Shown: piece by piece, positions 8,757 through 18,500 of the stretch
How positions within the stretch are numbered: the first letter of the stretch is position 1
Layout: every line of letters starts with the position of its first letter
Source: Moanibacter sp965226025
GTDB taxonomy: Bacteria > Verrucomicrobiota > Verrucomicrobiia > Opitutales > UBA2987
DNA length: 64,000 nt
Direction of reading: 5' to 3'
Assembly (NCBI GenBank): GCA_965226025.1
Contig: CBDDCD010000003.1
Coordinates: 2,790,001-2,854,000, forward strand
Notes under the pieces: model-generated
Database searches by the model: none
Told to the model about the DNA's origin: nothing
What the model saw: the letters and a program-made list of their open reading frames with translations, nothing else
Translations under genes and position numbers: made by a program

Positions 8757-10235
8757 CTATGCCGCCTGCGTTGCCTCTTTCTCATGTTCTTGCGCAAGTC
8801 TCTGCGCGATTTTCCATAGATTGTGGGACAGAACCGACCAGGCCACGCTAAGGTTACGGTTGTCAAAGCCTTTGCTGCGTATCTTGCCCCCGTGCCATCG
8901 GTTCTTGAGCACTCCGATCCGGCCTTCGGTGCTCCCTCGTCGTCGCTGCAACCGGACAAAGCGCGGCTCCTCCATCCGCTCCTTGAGCTCTTGTGGATTG
9001 CGGGGCGTAAGGGCGTCAAAAATCCCCTCTGCCTGGAGCCGCTTGCTGGCCGCCTTCGAGGCATAGCCCCGATCCCCACTGATCGCTTCGATCTTCTCCT
9101 CTAAAGCGAAGCCCTTTTGCCTCTCCAGACTTTCCCAAAGCTGCTTCAATTCGCTCGGGGCCTGCCCCCCATACAGTTTCCAGTCCAACAGATATCCCTC
9201 TGCGCTCTCGCATAAATAAAGGGTGTTGCCAAACTCCACCTCCCGATCTGCCTTGCCTCGCACGATGACGTCAATCTCAGGTTCGTAGGCGCTCAGGATC
9301 TTCTCCTCATTCTTCACCTGCCGCCCCCCTATGATCCGTTCGTGCGCCTGTTTCATGACCTGCGGTATCTGCTCTAACATACCATCCATTCGCTCGATGA
9401 TTCGGCTCGCCTTCTTCTCGGTGTAATCGCTTTGCATCCACATAGCTTCCAATAAGTCACGGTGGCGAAGGGCATGGCCCTCAATCTTCTTGAGCAATAG
9501 CTTCATCCGCCGCAGGATCCCTTTACGCGCTTTGCCCGCCTCCCGGCGCCGACGCGCATGCGTCATCTCCAGGCACCGTTTGTTCATCTCCCGAGCCAAT
9601 CCCTTTGCTCCCTGGGGCATGCGCTGTTTCATTCCCGCCTGCCGGATCAGACTGATCGCCTTGAGCAGCGTTGCTCCCACATCCTTGAGCAAGACCCAGT
9701 CCACGGGCCAGTGGATGTTCGCTTCCAGGCAAGTGGCGTCGATCAGGCATTCCCTCGTATCGATCGGCTTCTCTAATCCTGCCTCACCACAATGTTCAGC
9801 ATTGCCCACCACCTCGGTCATCCTTGCATGCAGCTGTCTCAGATACGCTTCGTCGAAGAATTTCGAATCCCGTTCCAGACTGCTCTTCGATATTTTCCGG
9901 ATCCCGTCTACCTCACGCACCCGGCAAAAATTAGCCAGAAGCTCACTGCGTCCCAACTCCTGCGACAGACAACGAAAGGATATCCCTCCGAGTAAATGAC
10001 GCACCACCTCCACCCGTAGCGCTTTTATCGCTCTTAGAGCGCGTCGCTCCCGATCCTTCCCTCCCGCTTCATCCCATCCTTCCAAGGCTTTTACGATCGC
10101 CTCCCTTTCCAGCGAGGAGTCGATCAAAACCCGGTCAATCCGCTCCATTGTTTCCAGAAACACGGTGTAGTCTTTGCATCGAATGACTGGAGTTAGGGCT
10201 GGACGCAGGAAGCTTTGTACGGCAATATTTTTCAT
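8757..10235 (-). CDS. DDE transposase of IS copy 1
   Basis: The transposase has 492 residues and is identical in translation to those of copies 2 and 3. The likely DDE triad is Asp166 (LIDATCLEAN), Asp388 (SGDRGYAS) and Glu437 (GSTEGRIGVLKNRW), with a long charged helical insertion between the first two acids. It starts at ATG 10235 with a terminator-like hairpin in its leader. The three identical copies suggest recent transposition and a probably active enzyme. Confidence 0.9.
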   Translation of the reverse strand: MKNIAVQSFLRPALTPVIRCKDYTVFLETMERIDRVLIDSSLEREAIVKALEGWDEAGGKDRERRALRAIKALRVEVVRHLLGGISFRCLSQELGRSELLANFCRVREVDGIRKISKSSLERDSKFFDEAYLRQLHARMTEVVGNAEHCGEAGLEKPIDTRECLIDATCLEANIHWPVDWVLLKDVGATLLKAISLIRQAGMKQRMPQGAKGLAREMNKRCLEMTHARRRREAGKARKGILRRMKLLLKKIEGHALRHRDLLEAMWMQSDYTEKKASRIIERMDGMLEQIPQVMKQAHERIIGGRQVKNEEKILSAYEPEIDVIVRGKADREVEFGNTLYLCESAEGYLLDWKLYGGQAPSELKQLWESLERQKGFALEEKIEAISGDRGYASKAASKRLQAEGIFDALTPRNPQELKERMEEPRFVRLQRRRGSTEGRIGVLKNRWHGGKIRSKGFDNRNLSVAWSVLSHNLWKIAQRLAQEHEKEATQAA

Positions 10236-10286
10236 GAGAAGGGCGTGCTTTGTATTTGACTAACGCAAGCATAAGCGCCCTTTTTC

Positions 10287-10327
10287 GCCGGATCGAGCTT
10301 TTTGCAGCTCTATCCGGCCTTTTTTTT
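10287..10327 (+). terminator. Rho-independent terminator-like hairpin inside IS copy 1
   Basis: The arms GCCGGATCGAGCT (10287-10299) and AGCTCTATCCGGC (10306-10318) pair with one mismatch and are followed by a T-run on the plus strand. It sits in the transposase leader and points antisense to it, so it would stop antisense transcripts leaving the element. Equivalent copies lie at 40331-40371 (minus) and 48086-48126 (plus). Confidence 0.65.
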
Positions 10328-10375
10328 GCCCACAACTCATTAAAAATCAATTGTTTCCACCACTGGGACGGGCTC

Positions 10376-10782
10376 CACATAAGCTCTATGAAGATCCTCC
10401 GGGCAGCATTCTACCGCTCGGCGGAACCACTGCGGGCCACAAAGGTTACGGACTCAACGTCGCCATCGAGCTCCTGGCAGGGGTTCTGAGCGGTACCGGA
10501 TGTGTCGGTGGTCAGGTTAAGCAGATCAGCAACGGCGTGCTCCTCATTACCCTCGACATCGCGCAGTTTCTACCGCTCGACGATTTTTACCGGGAAGCGG
10601 ACATCTTCATCGAACACGTGAAGTCCTCACCGCCCGCGGCCGGGTTCGAAGAGATCCTGCTCCCCGGCGAGATTGAGACAAAGGTCAAAGGGCAGCGCGA
10701 AGAGGAAGGGATCTTTATCGAGGATGAAACTTGGAGACAGATTCTAGAATGGGGAGAGAAATTCGGTGTCGATTTGGGCTAG
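10376..10782 (+). pseudogene. Malate/L-lactate dehydrogenase family, C-terminal fragment after IS copy 1
   Basis: The frame resumes with HKLYEDPPGSILPLGG and the family signature GHKGYGLNVAIELLAGVLSG, then runs to a normal stop at 10782 (EWGEKFGVDLG). An in-frame TTG inside the IS at 10351 could start translation, but the product would lack most of the active site. Together with 8188-8558 it represents one gene that lost its centre. Confidence 0.85.
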
Positions 10783-10907
10783 GAATCTGTCGGACCTTCC
10801 GTCGCCGCTTCGCTGTGCCGTGACAAGTGCACTTCGCAACAGACCTGAACTTCAGATCGGGGGTTGACGGTCGTAAATTGCGAAAAAGTTCATACCGACA
10901 GATTCCT
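10781..10907. repeat. 13-bp inverted repeat between convergent genes
   Basis: AGGAATCTGTCGG (10781-10793) pairs with CCGACAGATTCCT (10895-10907) around a loop of about 100 nt. The right arm overlaps the last codons of the downstream minus-strand gene. It may serve as a bidirectional transcription stop. Confidence 0.5.
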
Positions 10908-12161
10908 TTCCCAAATAGGCCAATCGGTTTCCTGGAGGCGTTGCCAGATTCGATTGAACTCCTCGCTACCGTCATCTTCCCGCTCTTTCAATCGGATACC
11001 GGGTGCGAAGGGCTCATCCACGCCCTGTTTCATTAGGCGTTCGGCCTGTGGGAGATTTCGGTAGTAGTGTTCATAACCTCCAGGCAGTGTGACCACTGAG
11101 TAGTGCCGTGGCCAATTCGGGTCGGGCGTCTGGCTATAGCGCTCGACCGCATCCTCGTCGAGTTCGACGCCAAGCCCAGGACCTTCGGGCACCTTCATAA
11201 ACCCCCGCTGAACCGGGTGCGGAGTCACGATCATATCGTCTTCATAGGAATGGCTTGCGGTCACGCCCGGTAAGGTCGCGGTGTGCATTACGGCGCCGAG
11301 CTGGCAGGCGAATGCAGCAGTGATTCCGGTTCCGACATACTGAAGCAGAATCGGAGTATTGGCGGCGGCAAAGGCCCAGGATGCCGCCAGGGCGTTGCGG
11401 ATGTTTTCGTGACTACAGAGGGCGCCGTCGAAGTCGCCGGCACGCAAACCCAGCCATGCCCCCGCGGGTTGGCGCACAGGTCCGTCAAGCACGGTGCCGA
11501 CGCCGTGAAGGTAGAAGGGGATGCGGATTTTCCGATGGAGTCGCCTCCAGCCTTCGACGTCGTTGGCGAAGATGGGCTCCTCGATCCCTTTGACGACAGG
11601 GATTTTCTCCAACTCCCGAAGGATAGGTAACGCCCTCTCAACATTTACGAGGGCGCCATTGAAATCGAATTCGATGCGAAAGTCGGGCGGTGCGACTTCC
11701 TGCATGGCCCTGGCTTGTTCGACGACGTCGTAAAAGGCCCGCGCCTTGCATTTGAGACCACGGTAGCCGCGCTCCGCTGCCACTTGCACTTCGGCGGCGG
11801 AATCCTCGGGCGACATACAAGGCATCCACCACCCCATGCTCACCCATTCTCGACGTTGCTGACCCATCAGTTTCCACGCCGGCAGACCGAGGTGTTTGCC
11901 CATCAGATCATAGCATGCCATGTCGAGGTTGAATCGACCGATGCTCATGACGTGATCGAATGGATCGGTGCCGACATAGGCGTCCAGCATGTCCTGCTCA
12001 AAAGGCGCACCTACATTCTCCCCCAGACCGACCAAGTCGGTATCGGTATGAAATTTGTAAACCGTCAGCCGTTCATCCATGGGGAAGTGGTAATACCGCT
12101 TCCGGATGCGGGCCTCGTAGGGGACTCGGAGTGGGATGGTTTCGATTTGGGTGATTTTCAT
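10890..12161 (-). CDS. Enolase-superfamily enzyme (mandelate racemase/MLE type)
   Basis: This is a protein of about 423 residues from ATG 12161 (MKITQIETIPLRVPYE); an upstream in-frame ATG at 12188 lacks family support. The N-terminal cap is followed by the barrel with the Lys-x-Lys catalytic motif GLKCKARA, metal ligands Asp in EFDFNGAL and Glu in GIEEPIF, and C-terminal ATLPGVTASHSYEDDM. The third canonical ligand is less clear (LHGVGTVL). The Lys-x-Lys pair places it in the MLE/MR-like group of racemases, epimerases, cycloisomerases or dehydratases, apart from the DgoD-like gene at 5527. The long C-terminal extension is unusual. Confidence 0.8.
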   Translation of the reverse strand: MKITQIETIPLRVPYEARIRKRYYHFPMDERLTVYKFHTDTDLVGLGENVGAPFEQDMLDAYVGTDPFDHVMSIGRFNLDMACYDLMGKHLGLPAWKLMGQQRREWVSMGWWMPCMSPEDSAAEVQVAAERGYRGLKCKARAFYDVVEQARAMQEVAPPDFRIEFDFNGALVNVERALPILRELEKIPVVKGIEEPIFANDVEGWRRLHRKIRIPFYLHGVGTVLDGPVRQPAGAWLGLRAGDFDGALCSHENIRNALAASWAFAAANTPILLQYVGTGITAAFACQLGAVMHTATLPGVTASHSYEDDMIVTPHPVQRGFMKVPEGPGLGVELDEDAVERYSQTPDPNWPRHYSVVTLPGGYEHYYRNLPQAERLMKQGVDEPFAPGIRLKEREDDGSEEFNRIWQRLQETDWPIWERNLSV

Positions 12162-12305
12162 GCAGTTATCTTGAGTATAAGAGACCAATAGTCACAATTG
12201 ATAACGACACAACGCCCAATACTCAATCCCGCTCAGCCCATAGGCGTCAATTTTGGGGGGCACCGGTTTCGGCAATAAGCAGCCTTTTCGCTTTTGTAAA
12301 TATCT

Positions 12306-12432
12306 CGAGTGCGGTGGCTTGGCACCGCTTTCCCGGGCGAGGCTTGACTCGGCCGCCCATGAATAAGCGGATTGCAGACCCGCAGGCATCAAGCTGCCTG
12401 CCATCGAAAGCGGTGTCGAGCCACCGCACTCG
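12306..12432. repeat. 26-bp inverted repeat
   Basis: CGAGTGCGGTGGCTTGGCAC... (12306-12331) pairs with 12407-12432 with two mismatches around a 75-nt loop. It lies between two minus-strand genes. It resembles the other intergenic palindromes of this window in size but shares no sequence with them. Confidence 0.6.
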
Positions 12433-12436
12433 AAAG

Positions 12437-12465
12437 CTAGTCCAAATTTCAAGGAAATTTGGACT
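12437..12465 (-). terminator. Hairpin directly after the GH-like gene stop
   Basis: CTAGTCCAAATTTC (12437-12450) pairs with GAAATTTGGACTCTAG, with a 2-nt bulge. It abuts the stop codon at 12466. There is no clean T-run, so a terminator role is only probable. Confidence 0.45.
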
Positions 12466-13962
12466 CTAGTCGCTAAAGCGGAGGCTATACAGATCAGCAT
12501 CCGCTAGGACGAAGCGCAGCTTGACCGGTTTGCCGACTAAAGATGAGACGCCGGCGCCGTTTTGCCATAGTACCGGCTGTTCGAGCGAGTCGCCGAAGAG
12601 TTCCTCGGCCTCGTCGAGAGTGTATCCGGGAATCGGCTTGCCGTCCCCATCCTGAATCTCGACGCGAATCGAGCCCGCTGCGCCGGTCGAGAAGTTGATT
12701 AACAGCTTTCCTCCGGCAAACGTAAGTGGATGGGTGAGCACTTCCCCCCCACGCAGGGGCGCCGCTGCCGATACAAAACCATCGACACGAATACAGTGGC
12801 GCCGCAACCGGGCAAAGCAGGCGGATTGATGGCTGGATTCGCTCACATAGAATGAGAGTTCCGTGATTCCGGGATCGAGATCGGAGGGCGTCTCCACAAG
12901 TCCGAGACTCTGATAGTTATCACCGTAGAACCAACCTTCCCGTCGCCAAAGGCCGGGGCGGATGAAGGACTCTTCCCAAACCTTGAAGTGGTGGCGATCC
13001 CGGCTGGTCATGAACATGCCGTCGGTCACCGCCGAGCCTTCGCGCAGGGAGTTTCGCGCCCGGGTGCGCCGGTACTCCGGATTCGGAAGATAGTCGGTCG
13101 TCGCCTGCCATTGACGTTCCACATAGCGAGTAGGAAAGCCCAACAGGATGTGCGGCGCGCGGTAATAGGGTTGGATCTGGTTCGTGTAGAGCTGGCTGAC
13201 TCGATCCGGCGAGTATTCCAACCATTCCGGATCCGTCCACTCCCGGAAATCCTGGGAAGTACAAGTCTTGATGTCCCGGCCCTCCCTGAAGTCGCGAAAA
13301 TAGGCCCGGAACTCTTCCCTCTCCCCATCCCAGAAGGCGAGATTCTGGGAGTCAAAGTAACCATCGGTTATGACCGGCGAATCCCCCAATTGATTCCAAT
13401 GGACCCCATCGGAGGAGACAAAGGCGCGAAGGTTGTTCTTATCTCCGCCCAACGCCTTGTAGCGCTCCGCCTCAGGGATGTCTTTTCTTGGATCGACGAG
13501 AGGACAAAGGTTGTGTACCGCGGTACCTCCATCTTCCTCCGCTTCCGTCAATACAACGTTGTTTCGCCGGTTCCCGTTAACCTCATAGATTCCCAACTCG
13601 GGCCGTCGCCAGTTGATTCCATCACGGCTTTCAGCCATGCAGGAATATGACGGTCCGCTGACAAAACCATCCGCCAGATAAGTCGCATGCGACCCGCGGT
13701 AGTACATTCGAAAGCAGTTGAAGTCGCGGAAGACGGTCACATAGCCGCAGGTGTTCCCTTCCCAGGGCTGGTCGAAGACCAAAGCGACCTCTTTGGGTTG
13801 GGGGGAGTGCAGCTTTAAAGCGGCTTCCCCGGACGTCCCCTCAATGAGGTAATCGTCGACGAAAAGTTCGAGGCGGGATCCGATATTGAGTGGGTCCATG
13901 AAAGGATAGGTTGAGCCGAATGAGGGATACCTTGTCCACCCCTTGAGAACAAGAGGAATCAT
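12466..13962 (-). CDS. GH32/GH43-like five-bladed beta-propeller protein
   Basis: This 498-residue protein has the layout of the glycosyl-hydrolase-like family found in many copies in Verrucomicrobiota and Planctomycetota. The start region reads NIGSRLELFVDDYLIE. Propeller motifs follow, such as CFRMYYRG, MAESRDGINWRRPELG and VSSDGVHWNQLGD, and then a C-terminal beta-sandwich-like part (SIRVEIQDGDGKPI, KLRFVLADADLYSLRF). It is a paralogue of the gene split by an IS200-like element at 59895-62043. Starts at 13962 or 13899 (MDPLNIGSRLE) are both possible, and neither has a good ribosome site. The catalytic acids were not identified, so activity and substrate remain open. Confidence 0.7.
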   Translation of the reverse strand: MIPLVLKGWTRYPSFGSTYPFMDPLNIGSRLELFVDDYLIEGTSGEAALKLHSPQPKEVALVFDQPWEGNTCGYVTVFRDFNCFRMYYRGSHATYLADGFVSGPSYSCMAESRDGINWRRPELGIYEVNGNRRNNVVLTEAEEDGGTAVHNLCPLVDPRKDIPEAERYKALGGDKNNLRAFVSSDGVHWNQLGDSPVITDGYFDSQNLAFWDGEREEFRAYFRDFREGRDIKTCTSQDFREWTDPEWLEYSPDRVSQLYTNQIQPYYRAPHILLGFPTRYVERQWQATTDYLPNPEYRRTRARNSLREGSAVTDGMFMTSRDRHHFKVWEESFIRPGLWRREGWFYGDNYQSLGLVETPSDLDPGITELSFYVSESSHQSACFARLRRHCIRVDGFVSAAAPLRGGEVLTHPLTFAGGKLLINFSTGAAGSIRVEIQDGDGKPIPGYTLDEAEELFGDSLEQPVLWQNGAGVSSLVGKPVKLRFVLADADLYSLRFSD

Positions 13963-14053
13963 AAATCCGGTTGCCGTTCACGATTCAAAAAGTAGCGGAA
14001 TGCGTAAACATTTCGACGAATGCCACGGACGCTTCGGGGGGACGTTGAGCCTT

Positions 14054-14710
14054 TCAAAGTGGCGGGATTGCTGATTGCGATACCCCGCGCTCTCCTGAAT
14101 CGCCAATCTCCTTGAGTCGGCGAGGAAGCCTCTCCCGTGCCAGCCGCATGGCCTCATGCAGCTTCTTCTTCAGCACCGGACGCGGAGGCAGCTCCGTCAT
14201 GTAGGCGGCCACCCGAATACTTACCTCATCCAGCCGCAAAAGTTTGATCTGCTCTTTCGACTTCCCGGCGCAGAGAACGAGGCCGATCGGCGACTCCTCT
14301 CCCGGTTCCTGCTCGTATTCCTCCAACCAGCGCAGGTAGAGCTCCATCTGGCCCTTGTAGGCCGGTTTGAACTTGCCGAGTTTGAAGTCGATTGCCACCA
14401 GTCGCCGCAACTTCCGGTGGTAGAACAGCAGATCCAGATAGTAGCCATCTTCATCGACCTGAATTCGCTTCTGACGTGCAACGAAGGTAAATCCAACCCC
14501 AACTCGAGGATGAACTGCTCCATTTCTCCACACGGCAGATCTCCGCATAAAAATCCCGTTTGAGATCATCGCCGAAAGGGAGGATCTCCATGAAGTGACT
14601 CCAGCTCAATTGTCGCGACAGCGTCGCAACAATCTCTTGCTCAGGGAATTGATCCGCAAACTTCGCCGACTATGATCGCCTTCGCGCATTCGCTGTTTCA
14701 GTGCCGGACT
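14054..14710 (-). pseudogene. YhcG/DUF1016-family nuclease remnant
   Basis: Read on the minus strand, about 14700-14530 encodes the DUF1016 N-terminal phrase FPEQEIVATLSRQLSWSHF followed by MEILPFGDDLKRDFYAEICR. The frame then jumps, with loss of the usual linker, into the PD-(D/E)XK nuclease domain: GFTFVARQKRIQVDEDGYYLDLLFYHRKLRRLVAIDFKLG and GQMELYLRWLEEYE. The nuclease part is open from 14569 to 14054. YhcG-type proteins often accompany type I restriction loci, as here. The gene is frameshifted and internally deleted. Confidence 0.75.
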
Positions 14711-14820
14711 ATTTCTCCAGCCTCGAAGAGAGTCGTAAGGTGCTCATTAAAGGTGGGGACCGAGACATTGAAAAGGAGGAGTATTTGCCATTGCGGCGTC
14801 GATCGGGAATGGGTTGAAAA

Positions 14821-15504
14821 TCAGATGTCCTCCTCCAGCAGATCTCCGTGTTCCTTTAACCAGGTTTTCGCCTTTTCCGCCTTCGCTGACTGGGCTCGAA
14901 CGATGTTCCAGAACCGGGGGGTGTGATTGGCTTCCAGGAGGTGAGCCAACTCATGGACGATCACGTAATCGATGACAAACATTGGGGCCTTGATGAGTCG
15001 CCAGTTGAAATTTAGGTGGTCCCGTACCGTGCAGGAACCCCAGCGGTAGCGATTCTCCACGATATTGGCGGCTGCAACGGTTACACCCAAATCTCGAGCG
15101 TGATTGGTGACTCGCGGTAGGATTGCTTCTTTAGCCCGCTGAAAATACCAATCCTTCAGAACTTCCTTACGTTTTGCCTGCTGGGCCGGAGGCACGTGAA
15201 AGCGACGCGAGAACTCCACGCCTCCACTCTTGGTCTCGGTTATTTCGATCCTATATTCGCTTCCCAGGTAGAGGGCTGACTCGCCATTTGCCACTTCCTT
15301 ACCGGGCGCATGCGGTCGGTCCTGGTATTTCTGGGCGTGGCGGACTTTCTCGAAAAGCCACTGTCGTTTGCTTTCCACGACCTTGCGGATCGCCTTTTCC
15401 GTCGCGTCTTGAGGCGCGTGAACCACGATAGACCTGTCTCGTTCGACGGTGATTGTGAGTTTCTGGCGTCTCGGAGAGCGGACGATCTGGTAGGGCAGAT
15501 CCAT
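14821..15504 (-). CDS. YgjP-like (DUF45/WLM) zinc metallopeptidase
   Basis: This 227-residue protein carries the zinc motif HELAHLLEANHTPRFW near its C-terminus, preceded by the family phrase NRYRWGSCTVRDHLNFNWRL. YgjP-like proteins are commonly encoded next to HsdR; their role there is not established. The gene overlaps the stop of hsdR by one base (15504), so the two are probably co-translated. The predicted location is the cytoplasm. Confidence 0.88.
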   Translation of the reverse strand: MDLPYQIVRSPRRQKLTITVERDRSIVVHAPQDATEKAIRKVVESKRQWLFEKVRHAQKYQDRPHAPGKEVANGESALYLGSEYRIEITETKSGGVEFSRRFHVPPAQQAKRKEVLKDWYFQRAKEAILPRVTNHARDLGVTVAAANIVENRYRWGSCTVRDHLNFNWRLIKAPMFVIDYVIVHELAHLLEANHTPRFWNIVRAQSAKAEKAKTWLKEHGDLLEEDI

Positions 15505-18500
15505 CAGGCGGCGTAGAGAATGGTGTCGTTGTTCTTCTCCGCAATCTCCATCAAGCGACTGATGACCTGCTTACGCTTGGCGACCAACCCCGGCAGTTGG
15601 GCGTATCCAGGTCGCAGAAGGACTCTTTGGAGATCGGCGATCAATTTGTTTCTGGCCGGAATGCTCTCCCAGAACCCAGTCAGTTGAAGCTCCCTCTCAA
15701 TCTCGCTGTAGAGTTCTTGAGTGAGAGCCACCATGTTACTGATCCGGTCCTCCTCGCTCATCCCGTACGGCGCTGCTTCTTCGGCTGCACGTGACGATCG
15801 TGCACCTTCGGTTTCCTCTCCGAAGATCTCTCTTTTCAAAACACGAAAGATCGGCATCTGCTTCTTGCGGTGGAGCCCGTAGGTCGCTTCCTTGCCGGCG
15901 TTCACGATACGCCGGCGGAGCTTCTCGAGCTCCTCGTGGATCTTCTTCCAGCTGTTCGCGAATCCCTCAAAGATTTTCTTCAGCGCTTCCGAAAACGAGG
16001 CTTGCAGTTCGGGATCATCATCGAGTTCCACATCAAGATGGTGTCGGATGGCGTGCTCGATTTCCGCCGCCTTCGTCTTGTTCCGACCGCGTTTCCCAAC
16101 CTCCTTCTGAAAATCCTTGTCGAGGATGGAAATGGGTTCAACCTTCACGTCGATGCCGCGTGATTCGAGAAAGGCGTCCGTGATCGTGCGAAGCTTGGGC
16201 GGGATCCCTTTCATGCTCAAGCGGTCATCCCGAAAGTGCTTGGCCGCCATTACATTGATTTCCATCAGGGCGTTGTAGTCCCCCATGAAGTCCAGTGCTT
16301 CCTTGGCGGGGAAGAGGAGGTTCAGATTCTTCGTGAAGCTCCTGAAGAGGCTCATGAACTCGAAGCGCAGATCCTCGTCGTAAAAAACATCGAAGAACGC
16401 ATCATGATCCGTGAGATCCGTCAGGCCGTGTTTTGCCAGGAGCGCCATGAGGGCGTCGTGGCTGGCCTTCAGTTCCCGCAGCTCTTCCTCCGGAAAGCTC
16501 AGGGCTTCAGTGACCTCGTTCTGCTCGCGCTCGTCGTAGTTATCGAGAGCCTTCTTGAGGTGGTGGCCGATCCCGACATAATCGACGACAAAGCCTTTGT
16601 CCTTCGCCTCGCCTTCTACCCGATTGACCCGAGCAATGGCCTGGAGCAGTCCGTGCGCGAAAATCACCTTGTCCAGATACATTACCTGTTCGACCGGTGC
16701 GTCGAATCCCGTGAGCAGCATGTTGTTCACAATGACGATGCCGATTTCGCCGGTCACGCCCTCGTCTTCGGCGTCGAAGGCCAGTTTGAAGCTCTTGATG
16801 GTTGTCTCGTGCTTCGACGGGTCGGTGAAGGCTTTGAGGTGCAGCTCGTCATTGTGCCCATCAGAAATAACGACGTCGCTCTGGAGCGCTTTGAGGGTCC
16901 CCAGTTCCGGGGCATCTCGCGTCGTCTGTTCCCGTTCGGCGATGGCATCGGCGAGGGCAGCATCAACGTGTCTCTTGTAACGCACGGCGGCTTCCCGGGA
17001 AGTGGCCACGATCTGCGCCTTGTATCCATTGGGAAAGACATGTTTCAGGTAGTGCTCCACCATATCCTTGGCCTTGGCCTCGATCGTGGAATCCGCCTCA
17101 AGATAGGCCTGTCGTGAGCCGTAGCCGAGAATCTCGAGGCGCTCACTCAGGTTGTAGTCGCTGAAAACATCCTCGAACCGGGTGTCCATCCCGGCTTTGT
17201 CCGGCACCTCAGCATTGTGAGTGCGGCCCTCGTAGACGATCTCCAGTGTCACCTCATCGGCGATGGACTGGCGCATCGTGTACTTGTCGATGTAGTCGCC
17301 GAAGACCCGCTCCGTCTTGTCGATGGGCGTGCCGGTATACCCGATGCGGGTGGCTTGGGGGATGCCCTTGTCGAGGTTGGCCGCCAGTTTGGAATACTGG
17401 GAGCGGTGGGCTTCGTCGGTCATCACCAGAATGTGCGGGCTGGCATTCAGCTCCGGGAATGTCTCGGTCAAATCCGCTTCGCGGAACTTGTGGATCATCG
17501 CCATCACCAGATCGGAGGCTTCGCCGGCCAGCAGCTCCTTCAGTCTTCGGATGCTGTCCGCAACCTTGACGGTGAAACCAATGCTCTGACTCGTTTCTCT
17601 CAGTTGACCCTCCAGTTGGGTCCGGTCGGTGACGAAAACAACCTTCCACTTTGACAGCGACGCGTGCCGATACATCTCCCGCACCATGAACATCATGGTC
17701 AGTGATTTGCCGGAGCCCTGCGTATGCCAGATGATCCCGCTGCGTTCGCGCGGGTTCCTGCCTTCCAGGAGCCGATTCACGGCCAGCTTCACGGCGCGGA
17801 ACTGCTGGTAGCGACCGACAATCTTGATCAACTCGCCCCTGTCGTTGGTGCCGAATAGGGTGAAAGAAAGGAGGATATCCAGCAGGTTGCGGTGATCGAG
17901 CATCCCGGCCACGAGGCGTTGCTGGTCGTTCGGGCTGCTGGTTCCGTGCGCGAGGTCGTCGATCGAGCGGGGATAGGGATCCGACCAGCGGTAGAAATGC
18001 TTCTCGTCGTGGGCCGTGATGGTGCCGAACTTCGCCTCCTGTCGGCAGGTCGAGACCAGGAACTGGTTGTAATAGAATAACGGTGCACTGCCTTCCCCCT
18101 TGGCGCCGCGCTGTTCGCTGTAGCGCATTAGTTGAACGATGGCTTCAGCGATGGGTTCTTTCACCTTGGGCGACTTGCACTCGACAACCACCAGCGGCAG
18201 GCCGTTCACAAAGAGCACGATGTCCGGGATGATGTGGTGCTCCGTCCCGAGGATCCGCACCTTGAACTGGCAGACCGCGATGAAGCGATTGTTCTCTCGA
18301 TGTTTGAATTCGATAAACCGGACCGTGGGGCTCTTTTCGCCGGTTTGGCGATTCTCCGAGACACTCGTGCCCTCGAGCAATAGATGGAAGGCGTACTGAT
18401 TATTCTGGAGCAGGTTGCCTCCGGGAAAGCTGGCCGTCAGCTGCTTGATCACATCCTCGACCTGGTCGTCTTCAAGCCAGGGCTGAATCACCTTCAACTG

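Larger units (their letters stand above)
8559..10375 (-). mobile_element. ISNCY/ISDol1-like insertion sequence, copy 1 (1817 bp)
   Basis: The ends are GAGGCTGTCCCA (left) and the reverse of GAGCCCGTCCCA (right), giving imperfect terminal inverted repeats. The length is identical to copies 2 and 3. One base near the right end (CACAACTC against CATAACTC) differs from the other copies. Flanks 5' GGCAGCTA and 3' CACATAAG share no direct repeat, unlike copies 2 and 3. It interrupts an Ldh2-type dehydrogenase gene. Assignment to ISNCY/ISDol1 rests on the 6-7 bp duplications of the sister copies, the size and the transposase length. Confidence 0.9.

Noticed and set aside
16236..17117. Open frame of 293 codons opposite hsdR
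   Set aside because: It is antisense to the motor and helical parts of hsdR and has no protein-like motif.
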